Source of the DNA: an uncultured Roseburia sp.
GTDB lineage: Bacteria; Bacillota; Clostridia; Lachnospirales; Lachnospiraceae
Assembly (NCBI GenBank): GCA_900539115.1
Contig: UQAQ01000022.1
Location: 1 to 46,379, forward strand
DNA: 46,379 nt
Direction of reading: 5' to 3'
The position numbers were made by a program, and so were the translations under genes. How positions within the stretch are numbered: the first letter of the stretch is position 1; every line of letters starts with the position of its first letter. Below the pieces are notes generated by a model. The model saw only the letters and a program-made list of their open reading frames with translations. It was not told where the DNA came from and ran no database searches. This document shows positions 33,973-42,891 of this stretch, one piece after another.

Positions 33973-35963
33973 TAGGAAAGTTCTACTTTTCCTTTTTTAT
34001 TTACCCAAAAGCTGATCAGATCCAGATATTTCGTAGAACCAAAGAGGTCATCAACACCGAAACTGTAGTAATATTCGCCCTCCGGAAGTTTGGGCTCCGT
34101 AATATTGAAATTTTTCCCTACGCGGTATTTGTCCCCTTTGATCTCCGTCGTATCTCCGCTTTCCTGGTCAACAACGACATAAATCGGACGAATCACATCT
34201 CCTTTTTTGATCTCGGTCATTTCTTTATCTGCCTGGCCGCTCTCGTCATCGATACCATCCCAGGCACCGAGCACCATCCATTCTCCATCGTCCTCTGTCT
34301 CCCCATAAAGATAGGCAAAACGAAGATTGGTCTCCTGCCCATTGAGTACGATCGGCGAAGAAAAGATGGTATAATCCTCACTTTCCTCTACCACATACAT
34401 ACTGAGAAGCGATCCATCCGGAAGTGCCGGCCAGTATCCCTGAAATGTATCTGTCACGACACCGGTCTGGTCATCGTAATCAAGCCAGTTGTCACTTCCG
34501 AGATACACAAGCGGTGTCTCGTCGTCAAACTTCATATATAAATTGTACTGAACCGATGCCACATTCGGAAGGCTTTCCTGCGCGATCGTGAACGTATAAT
34601 ACCCGTCGTCATTCAAATGTTGTTCTTCGGCGATCTGAATCTGGTTCTGATCTGCCGTCATAAGTCCCAGTCCATGTCCGCTCTGATCTGCAGCCGACCA
34701 ATCATTTTCGCCGGAATATTCCTCGATCGAACCATTGGCAGCGCCGTACACCATCGTTCCGATAAAATCGGTATACGAATCGCTGACACAAACCGTTTCA
34801 AATGTCTTTAATTCCTCTTCGTCCTCGATCTGAAGCGGGTAATATACGGAAAGACCGTTGGCATTCTGGCGGTTCGCACCTTTCACCTGATAAATGACCG
34901 CTTCCGAAATCGCCGCCTGAAGAGCACTCGTGTCTACTGCACCTGCGATATTTTTTGCCATATCGCCGAGATCTACCATATTACTGTAGCCTTCTGACGG
35001 CGTATTTCCTCCATAATTCTGTGCTTTTCGGATTCCTTTGGCGATCTCACCAAAGGTTTCCATATTTTCCGTGCTCCCCTTCATGCTTTCTGCTACCGCG
35101 CCAAATTCGTCACAGACCTTCTGAATCTTCGACAGATCCGTCACCGAAAGTGTCGCCGTACTTTCTTCTCCAAGTGCTTCACAGCTTTTATAAAAACTGT
35201 CGCAGATCTCTTTTCCAAGATCTGCCGCCGGAGCTCCCGGATTTTCCTGCAGATAGGCTCCGATCGCAGCATAATCCCATCCGCCGCCACTTTCCAACTC
35301 TTCCGAACCGATCATATAATTGGCAAACGGCGAAAGCATCTTTGCATTCTCAACAGATCCCATCAGACAGGCATCGTAACCGATAAAATTAAACTTTCGC
35401 GGAATACCGTCGAGCGCCTGCTGAATCTCCGCCAGATCCAGCGTATCTGTCCCGTAATTTTCATCCAGACACACACCGGCAACACTTCCACCGCCGTGAT
35501 CCCACATAATAAGCCCCAGCTTATTGTTCCCATAATTTTCCATTCCGAAAGTGACAAAATCTTTCAATGTAGCGCTTTCCGCCATATTTGCCTGTTCCAT
35601 GCGGGAAATTTCCTGCATATCTCCATTTATGATTTCATACCGCGCGATCGCATCTTCCGGAATGACCTCGTTCTGCCACTGGGTGCAGCCACCTGTCTGC
35701 ACGACAAAACGAACCTGCGAGCCAAAATCTCGGTCAAGCATCTCGCCCAGGTCCATTGTCGCCGCGCCATAACCACTCTCGAGATCGGTTCCACACAAAT
35801 ATACGAGAATCGTCCACGCACCATCTCCGGCAAATTCTTCCTCCGAAACTGCCGAATTTTCCTGCTGCACTCCCGCTTCCGGCTGACCGGCCTCTTCCGC
35901 ACAGCCGGCCAGGCTAAAAATCAGCCCGACCAATACTATGCACAATACTATCTTCTTTTTCAA
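33969..35963 (-). CDS. Secreted clostripain-family (C11) cysteine peptidase lipoprotein
   Basis: A 664-aa exported protein. The signal peptide ends in lipobox LAGC with C21, so it is anchored to the outer face of the membrane. The caspase-like C11 catalytic domain has H156 in WDHGGGS and C199 in GYDACLMGSVE. The C-terminal 330 residues are a beta-rich region that may bind substrate. The start is a TTG at 35963 supported by AGGGGG 7 nt upstream; no better ATG gives a signal peptide. It is 17 nt after the transglutaminase-like gene in the same operon. C11 enzymes cleave after Arg or Lys; the target is unknown. Confidence 0.87.
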   Translation of the reverse strand: MKKKIVLCIVLVGLIFSLAGCAEEAGQPEAGVQQENSAVSEEEFAGDGAWTILVYLCGTDLESGYGAATMDLGEMLDRDFGSQVRFVVQTGGCTQWQNEVIPEDAIARYEIINGDMQEISRMEQANMAESATLKDFVTFGMENYGNNKLGLIMWDHGGGSVAGVCLDENYGTDTLDLAEIQQALDGIPRKFNFIGYDACLMGSVENAKMLSPFANYMIGSEELESGGGWDYAAIGAYLQENPGAPAADLGKEICDSFYKSCEALGEESTATLSVTDLSKIQKVCDEFGAVAESMKGSTENMETFGEIAKGIRKAQNYGGNTPSEGYSNMVDLGDMAKNIAGAVDTSALQAAISEAVIYQVKGANRQNANGLSVYYPLQIEDEEELKTFETVCVSDSYTDFIGTMVYGAANGSIEEYSGENDWSAADQSGHGLGLMTADQNQIQIAEEQHLNDDGYYTFTIAQESLPNVASVQYNLYMKFDDETPLVYLGSDNWLDYDDQTGVVTDTFQGYWPALPDGSLLSMYVVEESEDYTIFSSPIVLNGQETNLRFAYLYGETEDDGEWMVLGAWDGIDDESGQADKEMTEIKKGDVIRPIYVVVDQESGDTTEIKGDKYRVGKNFNITEPKLPEGEYYYSFGVDDLFGSTKYLDLISFWVNKKGKVELSY

Positions 35964-35980
35964 TTATTTTCCCCCTGTCT

Positions 35981-37537
35981 TTAGCGCACACGCACCGTAA
36001 AGTTGTATTTTTTCTTCTGACCATTGATCAATTTTACGGTAACTGCGATCTTTGCTTTTCCCTTCTTTTTTCCAAATACACGCAAATTTGAAAAATACTG
36101 TTTTCCGTCTTTCCTGATGCCATAATTTTTCGTCTTGATAATTTTCTTTCCACTTGTGATCTTATAAGAAATCTTTGCGATTTTCTTTTTTGCCGCCTTA
36201 TTATCGATCAATAGCTGGATATCATCTGCCTTTTTGCGTGAAATGGTAAATTTGCCTTTTGCCGGATATTTTCCCACGATAATATCGGAAAATGAGTATT
36301 TTGTGATTTCCGATAAAGAATCATCCGTAGTGTCAGTCGGTACACTAGGGACTGTGGTCTCCTTTGTTTCACCCAGCGTCGTTGTCGGCGGCAACACAGG
36401 AGATACCGGACTTTCCGGCGTGGTACTCGGAGACACACTTGGGGTCTGTGTCGGCACCTCGGTTGGTGCGGCACTTGGCGATGCGCTTGGTGTCTGTGTC
36501 GGCACCTCGGTTGGTGCGGCACTTGGCGATGCACTTGGTGTCTGTGTCGGTGCCTCGGTTGGTGCAGCACTTGGTGATGCGCTTGGCACGATCGTCGGTG
36601 TCGGCGTAGGTGTTACCGGCTTCAGATCCTCGTCACTTACCACATACGAGGTTTCCGCAATCGGAAAATCAGTAAGATAACTGCTTTCATAATATTCATT
36701 GTCCATCGTGTGAACCTGTGATGTATCTGCCTCGTCAAAATCCGCGGTTCCCTTTAAAAAGTAATCATAGCTTATCTTGTCATTGTCTGCGTCATCCCAT
36801 GTCGCATCGAGATTGTACCATTGGTCTCCGAGTTTCACAATGTTCCACGCATGACCGGCAGAATCTCTCCCGGTACCGGCACTTCCTCCGATCCAATGGC
36901 ACGGCACTCCCGCTTCCACAAGCAGTTTGTACATGCAAAGTGCGTAACTGTTACAAAGTCCCTCTCCTCGGACATACGCGCCATATACCGAAGATGCATT
37001 GTCCACATCATTCGTGTACGTAATGAGTGCGCAGACATAGTCGTGCACCGCCTTTACTTTGGAATAATCAGACATCTGCGAAGTTCCAAGTTCAGCAAGA
37101 ATTTCTTTCGTATGCGTATTGACATATTCTGTCTCGTCCGCAGTTTCAAAATAAGTCGGCGTAAAGATAATTTCGCCATTTCCGCTCTCTTCTTCCACCG
37201 ATGCGCTCATAAATTCTTTTGAAAAATTGATATTCCCGATCAGATAGTCGGAATCGTCCGAAGTCGACGCGTCATCCAAAACAATCATATCATAATAAAA
37301 GAATGACATGCCATTAAATAAACGGCTCCACTCCTCATTACTTCCGCTGAAGTCAACTGAGAACCGGCTTTTTCTCTGCATCCCGTTGTCGCGGATTACC
37401 CGCGCCAGTTCAGTCAGTCCTGCTGCCCTCTGCTCCGCAGCCGCTGCCTGTGTTCCATTTGCCGCAACACTTCCGGCAAATATCCCCACCGCCAGAATCA
37501 CTGCCAATATTTTCCTTTTCCATTTTTGCAGTTTCAT
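35981..37537 (-). CDS. Secreted transglutaminase-like protein with Ig-like tail
   Basis: A 518-aa secreted protein. The signal peptide is residues 1-34. The transglutaminase/protease-like domain (about 130-270) has the Cys-His-Asp triad C195 in GEGLCNSYA, H229 in GHAWN and D244 in NLDATW. A Pro/Ser/Thr linker with 16-residue repeats follows (about 345-420), then a lysine-rich Ig-like domain of about 95 residues. ATG 37537 follows AGGAGG; the upstream in-frame extension has no signal peptide and covers the promoter. Role may be wall protein cross-linking or peptide cleavage. Confidence 0.82.
   Translation of the reverse strand: MKLQKWKRKILAVILAVGIFAGSVAANGTQAAAAEQRAAGLTELARVIRDNGMQRKSRFSVDFSGSNEEWSRLFNGMSFFYYDMIVLDDASTSDDSDYLIGNINFSKEFMSASVEEESGNGEIIFTPTYFETADETEYVNTHTKEILAELGTSQMSDYSKVKAVHDYVCALITYTNDVDNASSVYGAYVRGEGLCNSYALCMYKLLVEAGVPCHWIGGSAGTGRDSAGHAWNIVKLGDQWYNLDATWDDADNDKISYDYFLKGTADFDEADTSQVHTMDNEYYESSYLTDFPIAETSYVVSDEDLKPVTPTPTPTIVPSASPSAAPTEAPTQTPSASPSAAPTEVPTQTPSASPSAAPTEVPTQTPSVSPSTTPESPVSPVLPPTTTLGETKETTVPSVPTDTTDDSLSEITKYSFSDIIVGKYPAKGKFTISRKKADDIQLLIDNKAAKKKIAKISYKITSGKKIIKTKNYGIRKDGKQYFSNLRVFGKKKGKAKIAVTVKLINGQKKKYNFTVRVR
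36438..36596. repeat. 48-bp coding tandem repeat in the Pro/Ser/Thr linker
   Basis: Units of 48 bp at 36474-36521 and 36522-36569, with partial units on each side (36438-36473 and 36570 onward). Each encodes the 16-residue motif PSASPSAAPTEVPTQT or a near copy. Such arrays vary in copy number between strains and set the length of the linker between catalytic and Ig-like domains. Confidence 0.75.
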
Positions 37538-37574
37538 AAAGATTCCTCCTTGCTTGCTTGTTTTAACTAGTTTC

Positions 37575-37603
37575 ATTATAACAAACCGTCTACGCTGCGA
37601 CAA
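37575..37603 (-). promoter_or_regulatory. Promoter of the transglutaminase-protease operon
   Basis: On the minus strand, TTGTCG (complement of 37598-37603), 17 nt, then consensus TATAAT (complement of 37575-37580), 37 nt before ATG 37537. Confidence 0.6.
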
Positions 37604-37741
37604 TAGAAAATACAGAATTGTTTGTGCTTCATCGTAAATGTTCTGCATAAAATCTCTTTTAATTATAGTGGTAGAATAATCGCATGCGTAGGTGTCTATG
37701 CGCAATTTTTGACTATTTTTATAACAAAAAGGAGGAATTAG

Positions 37742-39925
37742 ATGATGGACAGACTCAGAAAATCATCGAAGACAATGAGACGCGCTCTTGCTGCATTGCT
37801 TGCATTTGCCATGTCATTGTCGCCAGTAGCTGTTCCAGCCACATCGGACGCTGCTGCAAAAAAACCAGCACTGAATGCAAAGAAAAAAACTCTCTTCTCT
37901 AATCAGGCTGGCAAAAAGTCTTTCACATTGAAGATTAAGAAAAACAAAAATATCAAAGTGAAAAAGACAACATGGAAAACTACCAATAAAAAAGTAGCTT
38001 CGATTAGCAGCAAAAAGAAAACTGCTGTTAAAGTTACTGCAAAGAAAGCAGGAAAGGCTACTATTAAGGCAACTGTAAACTATACACTGAAGGGCAGTAA
38101 GAAAGTTAAGAAAACTACTTTGAAATGCAAAGTAACTTCTAAAAGTTATACCGCTCCCGTTCAGACCGTAGTTCCTAGCGCTGCACCTTCTGCATCCGCT
38201 TCTGCGCCTGCTGCTACTGCAACCGCTACTGCTACTGCTTCTGCAGCTCCTACAAACAAACCTACGACAGAGCCTACAGCAGTCCCTACGGTAGAGCCTA
38301 CAAGCGAACCAACTGCAGAACCTACAACCGCTCCTACAAGTGAGCCTACGACAGAACCAACTGCAGCTCCTACAACCGCTCCTACAAGCGAGCCTACAGC
38401 TGCTCCAACCGCAGCTCCTACAGAAGCTCCTGTTGCCGAAACAATTTCCGCAGAGACAGCAATCGCAACAATCGGTGTCGCTAAAGATATCAATACAGTA
38501 ACACTTTCTGCTACTGTAAAAGATCAGAATGGCGCAGCTATGAGCGACGCTGTTATCACATGGTCTTCCGATAAAGCAGATATCGCTTCCGTTGACAAAA
38601 ACGGTGTTGTAACAGAAGGTGCTGATGCGGTAGATTCCATCAAAATCGCATACGGTACAGAAAAAGCAGACAAGCTTCCTGCAAAAGCAGTTGAAGTGAA
38701 GTTTGAAAAACAGAACGATGCAAAATTCGCTGATGTAAAAGCAGCTATCACAGTAAATGCAGATCGTAAAGTAAGCAGCATTACGGTAGGAACAGAAGCT
38801 CAGACTGCTTTGGTAGGCGTTGCTACTGCAGCAAACAAGATTACGGTAAAAGACCAGTATGACACTGTAAAAGAAGGTGCTGCCCTTGAATATGTTGTAC
38901 TTGGAAGCGACGGAAAAGCAACAAAAGATGCCGAAGTAAACTTCAATGCTTACGATCCAGCTTCCAAGACATATTCCGTAGAGGTAACTGCTGAAAAAGC
39001 AGGAACCTATTCTGTTATCGTATACGTGAATGACAATACAGGAAGCGAAGCTACAAATGGCTATGACGCAAAAGATACACAGGCAAAAGCATTTACTGTA
39101 ACTGCCGGTGAACCTTCCGACATGATCGCATCCATCAAACTTGCAAAACTCGTAGAAGTAAAGGATGCTTCTTTGAGTATCGCAGTCGGCGACAATGCAT
39201 TTGTAGTAGTCGCAAAAGACCAATATGGAGAAGACGCAACTGTAAATACAGCCAAGTTCTATAGTGTAGTATCTACAAACGAAAGTTTCGCAACGGTTGC
39301 ATGTGAAAATGAAGTAATCACTGTAACACGTAAAGAAGGAACAGCAGGTTCTGCAAAAGCTACGATCAAAGTTGAGTATTCCCGAGGAAATGCTGTTAAC
39401 TTTGAGGTAAAAGGTATTGCGGATAAGAAGATTGAGTTGAAAGCTGATAATACAGATGTAATACAGTATGGTAACTCAGTATCAGGTGCACTTACTTTAG
39501 AAGAAGGAAAAGCAACTGTAAAAGGTGGTACCTACCACGCTCTTAAAGTTTCCTTCGAATTGCCTGAAGGTGTATCATTGAAAGATTACTCCGGAGTACG
39601 TTTGAAAGTAAAACAAATTGAAAAGAATGGTAAAAATGATATCAGTATTGGGTCTGAATATGGCGAGAACTGTATGTTTGTTGTCACAAAATTAAAAGGC
39701 AAAGGTTACATTCAGACAAGTCTTGAAAGTGAAAATGATCTTTGCAAGATAGCAGAATACAATCCTAGTAAAAACGTTGGGATTTCAAGCGTACAAGAGA
39801 TTATGCTTCCGTTTGCTTTTGATAGCGAGCCAGATGCAGTTACCGGAAAAATAAGTATCGCTATTGGAATCGCCGGTATTAATGCAGGTGCATACCAAAT
39901 CTCTGATATTACTTTAGTCGGCTAA
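37742..39925 (+). CDS. Large Ig-like surface protein with Pro/Thr stalk
   Basis: A 727-aa exported protein. Signal peptide about 1-39. A lysine-rich Ig-like (Big2-type) domain at about 40-138 resembles the C-terminal domain of the divergent transglutaminase-like protein. A stalk of PTSEPT/PTAAPT repeats covers about 160-235. Two or three further Ig-like domains follow (VTWSSD-like ITWSSDKADIASVDKNG near 275). The C-terminal 160 residues form a beta-sandwich that looks like a carbohydrate-binding module. There is no LPXTG anchor; wall attachment may use the lysine-rich domain. AGGAGG is 7 nt before ATG 37742. A role in adhesion or polysaccharide binding is inferred. Confidence 0.78.
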   Translation: MMDRLRKSSKTMRRALAALLAFAMSLSPVAVPATSDAAAKKPALNAKKKTLFSNQAGKKSFTLKIKKNKNIKVKKTTWKTTNKKVASISSKKKTAVKVTAKKAGKATIKATVNYTLKGSKKVKKTTLKCKVTSKSYTAPVQTVVPSAAPSASASAPAATATATATASAAPTNKPTTEPTAVPTVEPTSEPTAEPTTAPTSEPTTEPTAAPTTAPTSEPTAAPTAAPTEAPVAETISAETAIATIGVAKDINTVTLSATVKDQNGAAMSDAVITWSSDKADIASVDKNGVVTEGADAVDSIKIAYGTEKADKLPAKAVEVKFEKQNDAKFADVKAAITVNADRKVSSITVGTEAQTALVGVATAANKITVKDQYDTVKEGAALEYVVLGSDGKATKDAEVNFNAYDPASKTYSVEVTAEKAGTYSVIVYVNDNTGSEATNGYDAKDTQAKAFTVTAGEPSDMIASIKLAKLVEVKDASLSIAVGDNAFVVVAKDQYGEDATVNTAKFYSVVSTNESFATVACENEVITVTRKEGTAGSAKATIKVEYSRGNAVNFEVKGIADKKIELKADNTDVIQYGNSVSGALTLEEGKATVKGGTYHALKVSFELPEGVSLKDYSGVRLKVKQIEKNGKNDISIGSEYGENCMFVVTKLKGKGYIQTSLESENDLCKIAEYNPSKNVGISSVQEIMLPFAFDSEPDAVTGKISIAIGIAGINAGAYQISDITLVG

Positions 39926-39966
39926 TTTATTTTAACATACCTAAACTATTACCTACATCACATAAG

Positions 39967-40002
39967 CACTCCATGGGTGGAACACACTCATGGGGTGTTT
40001 TT
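39967..40002 (+). terminator. Terminator of the Ig-like surface protein gene
   Basis: A 13-bp stem CACTCCATGGGTG (39967-39979) and CACTCATGGGGTG (39985-39997), fully paired when G-T pairs are counted, with loop GAACA and TTTTT after it. Confidence 0.85.
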
Positions 40003-40067
40003 CCTTTGACATCTTCCCAAAAATGACATAGCATAGTTACTATTACTACATAAAGGAGATGATTGCT

Positions 40068-40280
40068 ATGCCAGCTTATAAAGACAAAAACAATGGCAAA
40101 TGGTTCTGTAAATTCTATTACAAGGATTGGCAGGGAAAAACAAAACAAAAATGGAAGCGCGGTTTTCGGACGAAAAGAGACGCTTTGCAATTCGAACGCG
40201 AATTTCTTTGCAGCAGGGATACCGGGCCGGATATGACCTTTGCCCATTTGTACAAGAGGTTTACGGCGAGATACGTTTGA
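40068..40280 (+). pseudogene. Remnant of an older phage-type integrase (N-terminus)
   Basis: A 70-residue fragment beginning MPAYKDKNNGKWFCKFYYKD. It has the arm-type DNA-binding domain of tyrosine integrases (a short three-stranded beta sheet and helix, up to KTKRDALQFEREFL in related form) and then ends at a stop after MTFAHLYKRF, where the core-binding domain should begin. AAGGAG lies 9 nt upstream. It is left over from a previous insertion at the place where the present element now sits. Confidence 0.7.
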
Positions 40281-40438
40281 GAAAAGCGGTGTCAGTTGCT
40301 TTATGTATAGTCAGCGTAACTTTTGCATTGATTGCGGGGAAGTATATTCCTGTGGATATCAATGTGGTAAGCTTGTGGATTGGCTTTTCTGCCGGACTAA
40401 ATCTTTTGTATCATGGTTGCTACAAGATGAATCATTAA
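40277..40438 (+). pseudogene. Small membrane protein fragment fused behind the integrase remnant
   Basis: An open frame of 53 codons from a TTG at 40277 that overlaps the stop of the integrase remnant. It encodes two hydrophobic helices (VSVALCIVSVTFALIAG and VVSLWIGFSAGLNLLYHG). No ribosome binding site is clear, so it is probably the 3' end of a gene cut by the insertion or deletion that also cut the integrase. It could be a short real gene. Confidence 0.4.
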
Positions 40439-40452
40439 GCTGAAAAAGTACT

Positions 40453-40482
40453 CCCACGAGCAGATAGAAATCTGCTCGTGGG
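40453..40482. terminator. Perfect 13-bp hairpin, probable terminator
   Basis: CCCACGAGCAGAT, loop AGAA, then the exact complement. On the minus strand it is followed by AGTACTTTTT, consistent with a terminator there; on the plus strand no T run follows. It may also mark the left junction of the mobile element. Confidence 0.55.
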
Positions 40483-40581
40483 TGAGTGATATACAAAGGC
40501 TCAAACTGAAATTTTCTTGTGTTTGTTCTCAACTTTCCTTTATTTTCGAGCATCCCAGCCTATCAGCATCTATGTATTTTG

Positions 40582-40638
40582 CACTTTTCCCTTATTTTTT
40601 CCCTTGTGAGGAATCTATAAGGGAAAAAGTGTTTTTTT
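40582..40638. terminator. Terminator at the integrase end
   Basis: CACTTTTCCCTTAT (40582-40595) pairs with ATAAGGGAAAAAGTG (40617-40631) with one bulge. Seven T follow on the plus strand. It lies just after the integrase stop. Together with the hairpin at 40453 it fills the gene-poor stretch 40439-40642, where the left attachment site should also lie. Confidence 0.6.
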
Positions 40639-40642
40639 CGTC

Positions 40643-41941
40643 TTAATCGTTCCCTGCTACTTTATCCAAAAGTCTTACTGAATTTCTCTTAGCTTCCCTT
40701 GTAGCGTGGGCATAAATATTCATTGTGGTACTTACTGCCGAGTGTCCTAACAGCTCCTGCACATCCTTTGGCGGTGCGCCGCTTGCTAACAGATTACTGG
40801 TAAATGTGTGTCTTAATAAGTGGAAGTGGAAATGCTCCAATCCCTTCACATGCTTTGCTATTGAGCTACACATGTTGGAAAGGGCATCCGTTCCCAGATA
40901 CATTCCATCTTTTCTTACACACACAAGAGATATTTCCTTGTAATCCTCCGGCACTTCCTGTGTTCCATCCAATGAATACAATTCGTAGTGAATTCGGTTC
41001 TTTTCTTTTACTTCCCTGTAGTAATTCCGTTTATAAAGCTCACCATACTGCAACCTCTGTTTCAGCTGTTCCTTTTTCGCCTTTCGTAAGATTTCAGCGA
41101 GGGTATCGCCAAAATCTACAATTCTGACCTTATTACTCTTGGTTGCTCCAAGCTCCAGCTTGTGTCTGGTGCTGTTGCGGTTCAGACTTCGTCTGATTGT
41201 CAGGTGCTGTTCCTCCAGATTCACATCGTTCCAAGAAAGTCCTGCCACCTCTCCAATTCGCAATCCTGCATAATACGATATCTGAATTGCCAAGAGTGAA
41301 GCATTTTTCTTTTTCTTGAGATACTCCGTTATCTTCTGAAACTGTTCATGGGTAATGGTCTTTGTCTGTGACACATCCTCATCACCCGTACCGAACAAAT
41401 CCACCTGCTGAGTCGGTCTTCTGATTACTACATACTGCATGGGATTGAAAGTAATATACTTCTTTGGAAATACTGCATACCGGAAAGCCCTCTGCAATAC
41501 CGCAGAGAAAGAATGGATACGGTCTATGCTTAAGGGTCTTGCCTCCATTCCATCCGGTGCTTTACCACCAAAACTTAAGAAGTCCAAGTATTCCTGCATA
41601 TGCTCACTGGTTACGGTTTTTAGTTTCCTTTTACCGAGCGGGTGCTCCTTTATCCGTTTTACCACTCCCAGATAGAGGGTTACGGTATTATTGCTTAAAG
41701 AACTGACTTTCAGTTCTTCCTCCGCCCACACATCCAGAAGCTCTCCCAGTGTGATGTTCTCCGTCTTGGCTACCACTTTCTGTCCTTCATACTCATCCAT
41801 AGCCTTGCGGAGCAGTTTTTCCGTTTCCGACTTACTTTCTGTTCCTACGCATTCCTTCTGAACTAAGTTACCACTGGCATCCTCCACATAATAGCGGTAA
41901 TACCATTTCTTGCCTTTTTTCCTTACAGAACCTTTTGCCAT
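40643..41941 (-). CDS. int: Tyrosine-type integrase of the mobile element
   Basis: A 432-aa site-specific recombinase. Arm-binding domain about 1-55 (AKGSVRKKGKKWYYRYYV), core-binding domain about 65-160, catalytic domain about 195-425. Catalytic residues seen are R228 in AGLRIGE, H374-x-x-R377 in HLLRHTF, H400 in LLGHS and the nucleophile Y410 in MNIYAH. It should insert and excise the element at its attachment sites. ATG 41941 is preceded by AAGGAG; an in-frame start 27 nt upstream lacks one. Its terminal position and orientation mark the left end of the element. Confidence 0.92.
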   Translation of the reverse strand: MAKGSVRKKGKKWYYRYYVEDASGNLVQKECVGTESKSETEKLLRKAMDEYEGQKVVAKTENITLGELLDVWAEEELKVSSLSNNTVTLYLGVVKRIKEHPLGKRKLKTVTSEHMQEYLDFLSFGGKAPDGMEARPLSIDRIHSFSAVLQRAFRYAVFPKKYITFNPMQYVVIRRPTQQVDLFGTGDEDVSQTKTITHEQFQKITEYLKKKKNASLLAIQISYYAGLRIGEVAGLSWNDVNLEEQHLTIRRSLNRNSTRHKLELGATKSNKVRIVDFGDTLAEILRKAKKEQLKQRLQYGELYKRNYYREVKEKNRIHYELYSLDGTQEVPEDYKEISLVCVRKDGMYLGTDALSNMCSSIAKHVKGLEHFHFHLLRHTFTSNLLASGAPPKDVQELLGHSAVSTTMNIYAHATREAKRNSVRLLDKVAGND

Positions 41942-42003
41942 AATCGTTTCTCCTTTCGATATCGACAATCGGAACTGATGAAATGCTTCTTGCGTGTAAG
42001 TAT

Positions 42004-42023
42004 CTTACGGACAAGTCCGTAAG
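42004..42023. other. Perfect hairpin between integrase and repressor genes
   Basis: CTTACGGAC-AA-GTCCGTAAG, a 9-bp stem with a 2-nt loop. No T run follows on either strand. It may be a transcription attenuator between the repressor gene and int, or an integrase arm site. Confidence 0.4.
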
Positions 42024-42098
42024 CCAATTCGTCGCTCGTCAAATCTGTAAACAGCTTGACTCGCTTGCACTCATTGTATCATAACTCCGGTTGTCTAA

Positions 42099-42716
42099 CT
42101 ATACCGATTCGGAATCCTCCGATAAAAGATTTGCAAGCCTCTGTGTGGCTGTTTCCGGTTTCTTGGAATAGAGCCTTATCACATCCGCCATGTCATTAAA
42201 GGCATTGACTGTGTGGGTAATCTCCCTAAGAAACATGATTTCGTTGTATTCCTTATTCGATTCAAAACCTATGGTAGCTGCTATGTCCGCATTCTCTGTA
42301 TTGCCCTTAAAGTTCTTGCAGGCAAACTGGAAGGAATCCATAAACAGCTCATACTCCTGTAACATCAGTAGCAGTAAGTCCTTCGAGAAGTCAGCTTCCT
42401 CATTATTAAGGTCAAAGGGTAAGCGGTTTAAAATACTGCTCATTGCATCACGAATCTGTAATTCCCTTTTATCCGTAATGTCTGTTTCGTATTCCTCAGC
42501 CTCTCCTTTGAGCCATTCCACGGATACATGAAGTGCTTCTGAAAGTCCATCCAGCACCAGCTTCTTGGTATTGTCGATTGTTCCGGCTTCATATCTCTGA
42601 ATGGTGGAAGCTGTCACTCCCATCTTTTCAGCTACATAAGGCTGTTTCAACCCTAATTCCAATCTTCGCTGTTTTGCCCTGCTACCGATTAGCTTGCGTA
42701 ATTCTTTATCTTTCAT
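42099..42716 (-). CDS. XRE-family transcriptional regulator
   Basis: A 205-aa repressor. The helix-turn-helix is at about 1-65 (IGSRAKQRRLELGLKQPYVAEK then MGVTASTIQRYEAG). The C-terminal 140 residues are helical and of unknown type, without a LexA-like peptidase site. ATG 42716 (AGGAGG 9 nt upstream) is preferred to ATG 42722, only 3 nt from the Shine-Dalgarno. It probably controls its own promoter and that of the excisionase-like gene by the two matching TTGCA-N3-TGCAA sites, so acting as the switch of the element. Confidence 0.82.
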   Translation of the reverse strand: MKDKELRKLIGSRAKQRRLELGLKQPYVAEKMGVTASTIQRYEAGTIDNTKKLVLDGLSEALHVSVEWLKGEAEEYETDITDKRELQIRDAMSSILNRLPFDLNNEEADFSKDLLLLMLQEYELFMDSFQFACKNFKGNTENADIAATIGFESNKEYNEIMFLREITHTVNAFNDMADVIRLYSKKPETATQRLANLLSEDSESV

Positions 42717-42747
42717 CTTCATACGCCTCCTTTTTCGGTATGGTACT

Positions 42748-42783
42748 ACTATAACACACATCTTTTATAATTGCAATATGCAA
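42748..42783 (-). promoter_or_regulatory. Regulator promoter with operator O1
   Basis: On the minus strand, TTGCAA (complement of 42771-42776), 17 nt, then TATAGT (complement of 42748-42753). The -35 lies in the palindrome TTGCA-ATA-TGCAA (42771-42783), so the regulator can block its own promoter. Confidence 0.7.
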
Positions 42784-42814
42784 CTTAATAATTGTTTTTA
42801 GAATTTCGTAACGC

Positions 42815-42872
42815 TTGACAAAATGATATAAAAGGTTTATAGTAGGCTTAGTTTAGAAATTGCATAATGCAA
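42815..42872 (+). promoter_or_regulatory. Excisionase promoter with operator O2
   Basis: TTGACA (42815-42820), 17 nt, then TATAGT (42838-42843). The palindrome TTGCA-TAA-TGCAA (42860-42872) lies about 17 nt downstream of the -10, overlapping the expected transcript start, and is the same 5+5 site as O1. A further half TTGCA follows at 42874-42878 next to the Shine-Dalgarno. Confidence 0.7.
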
Positions 42873-42891
42873 TTTGCAAGGAGGTGATTCA

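Noticed and set aside
37814..39223. Long minus-strand open frame of 469 codons opposite the Ig-like gene
   Set aside because: It is very rich in Cys, Ser and Arg from the antisense of Ala/Thr/Lys repeats, without start signals; the plus-strand gene has a signal peptide and AGGAGG.
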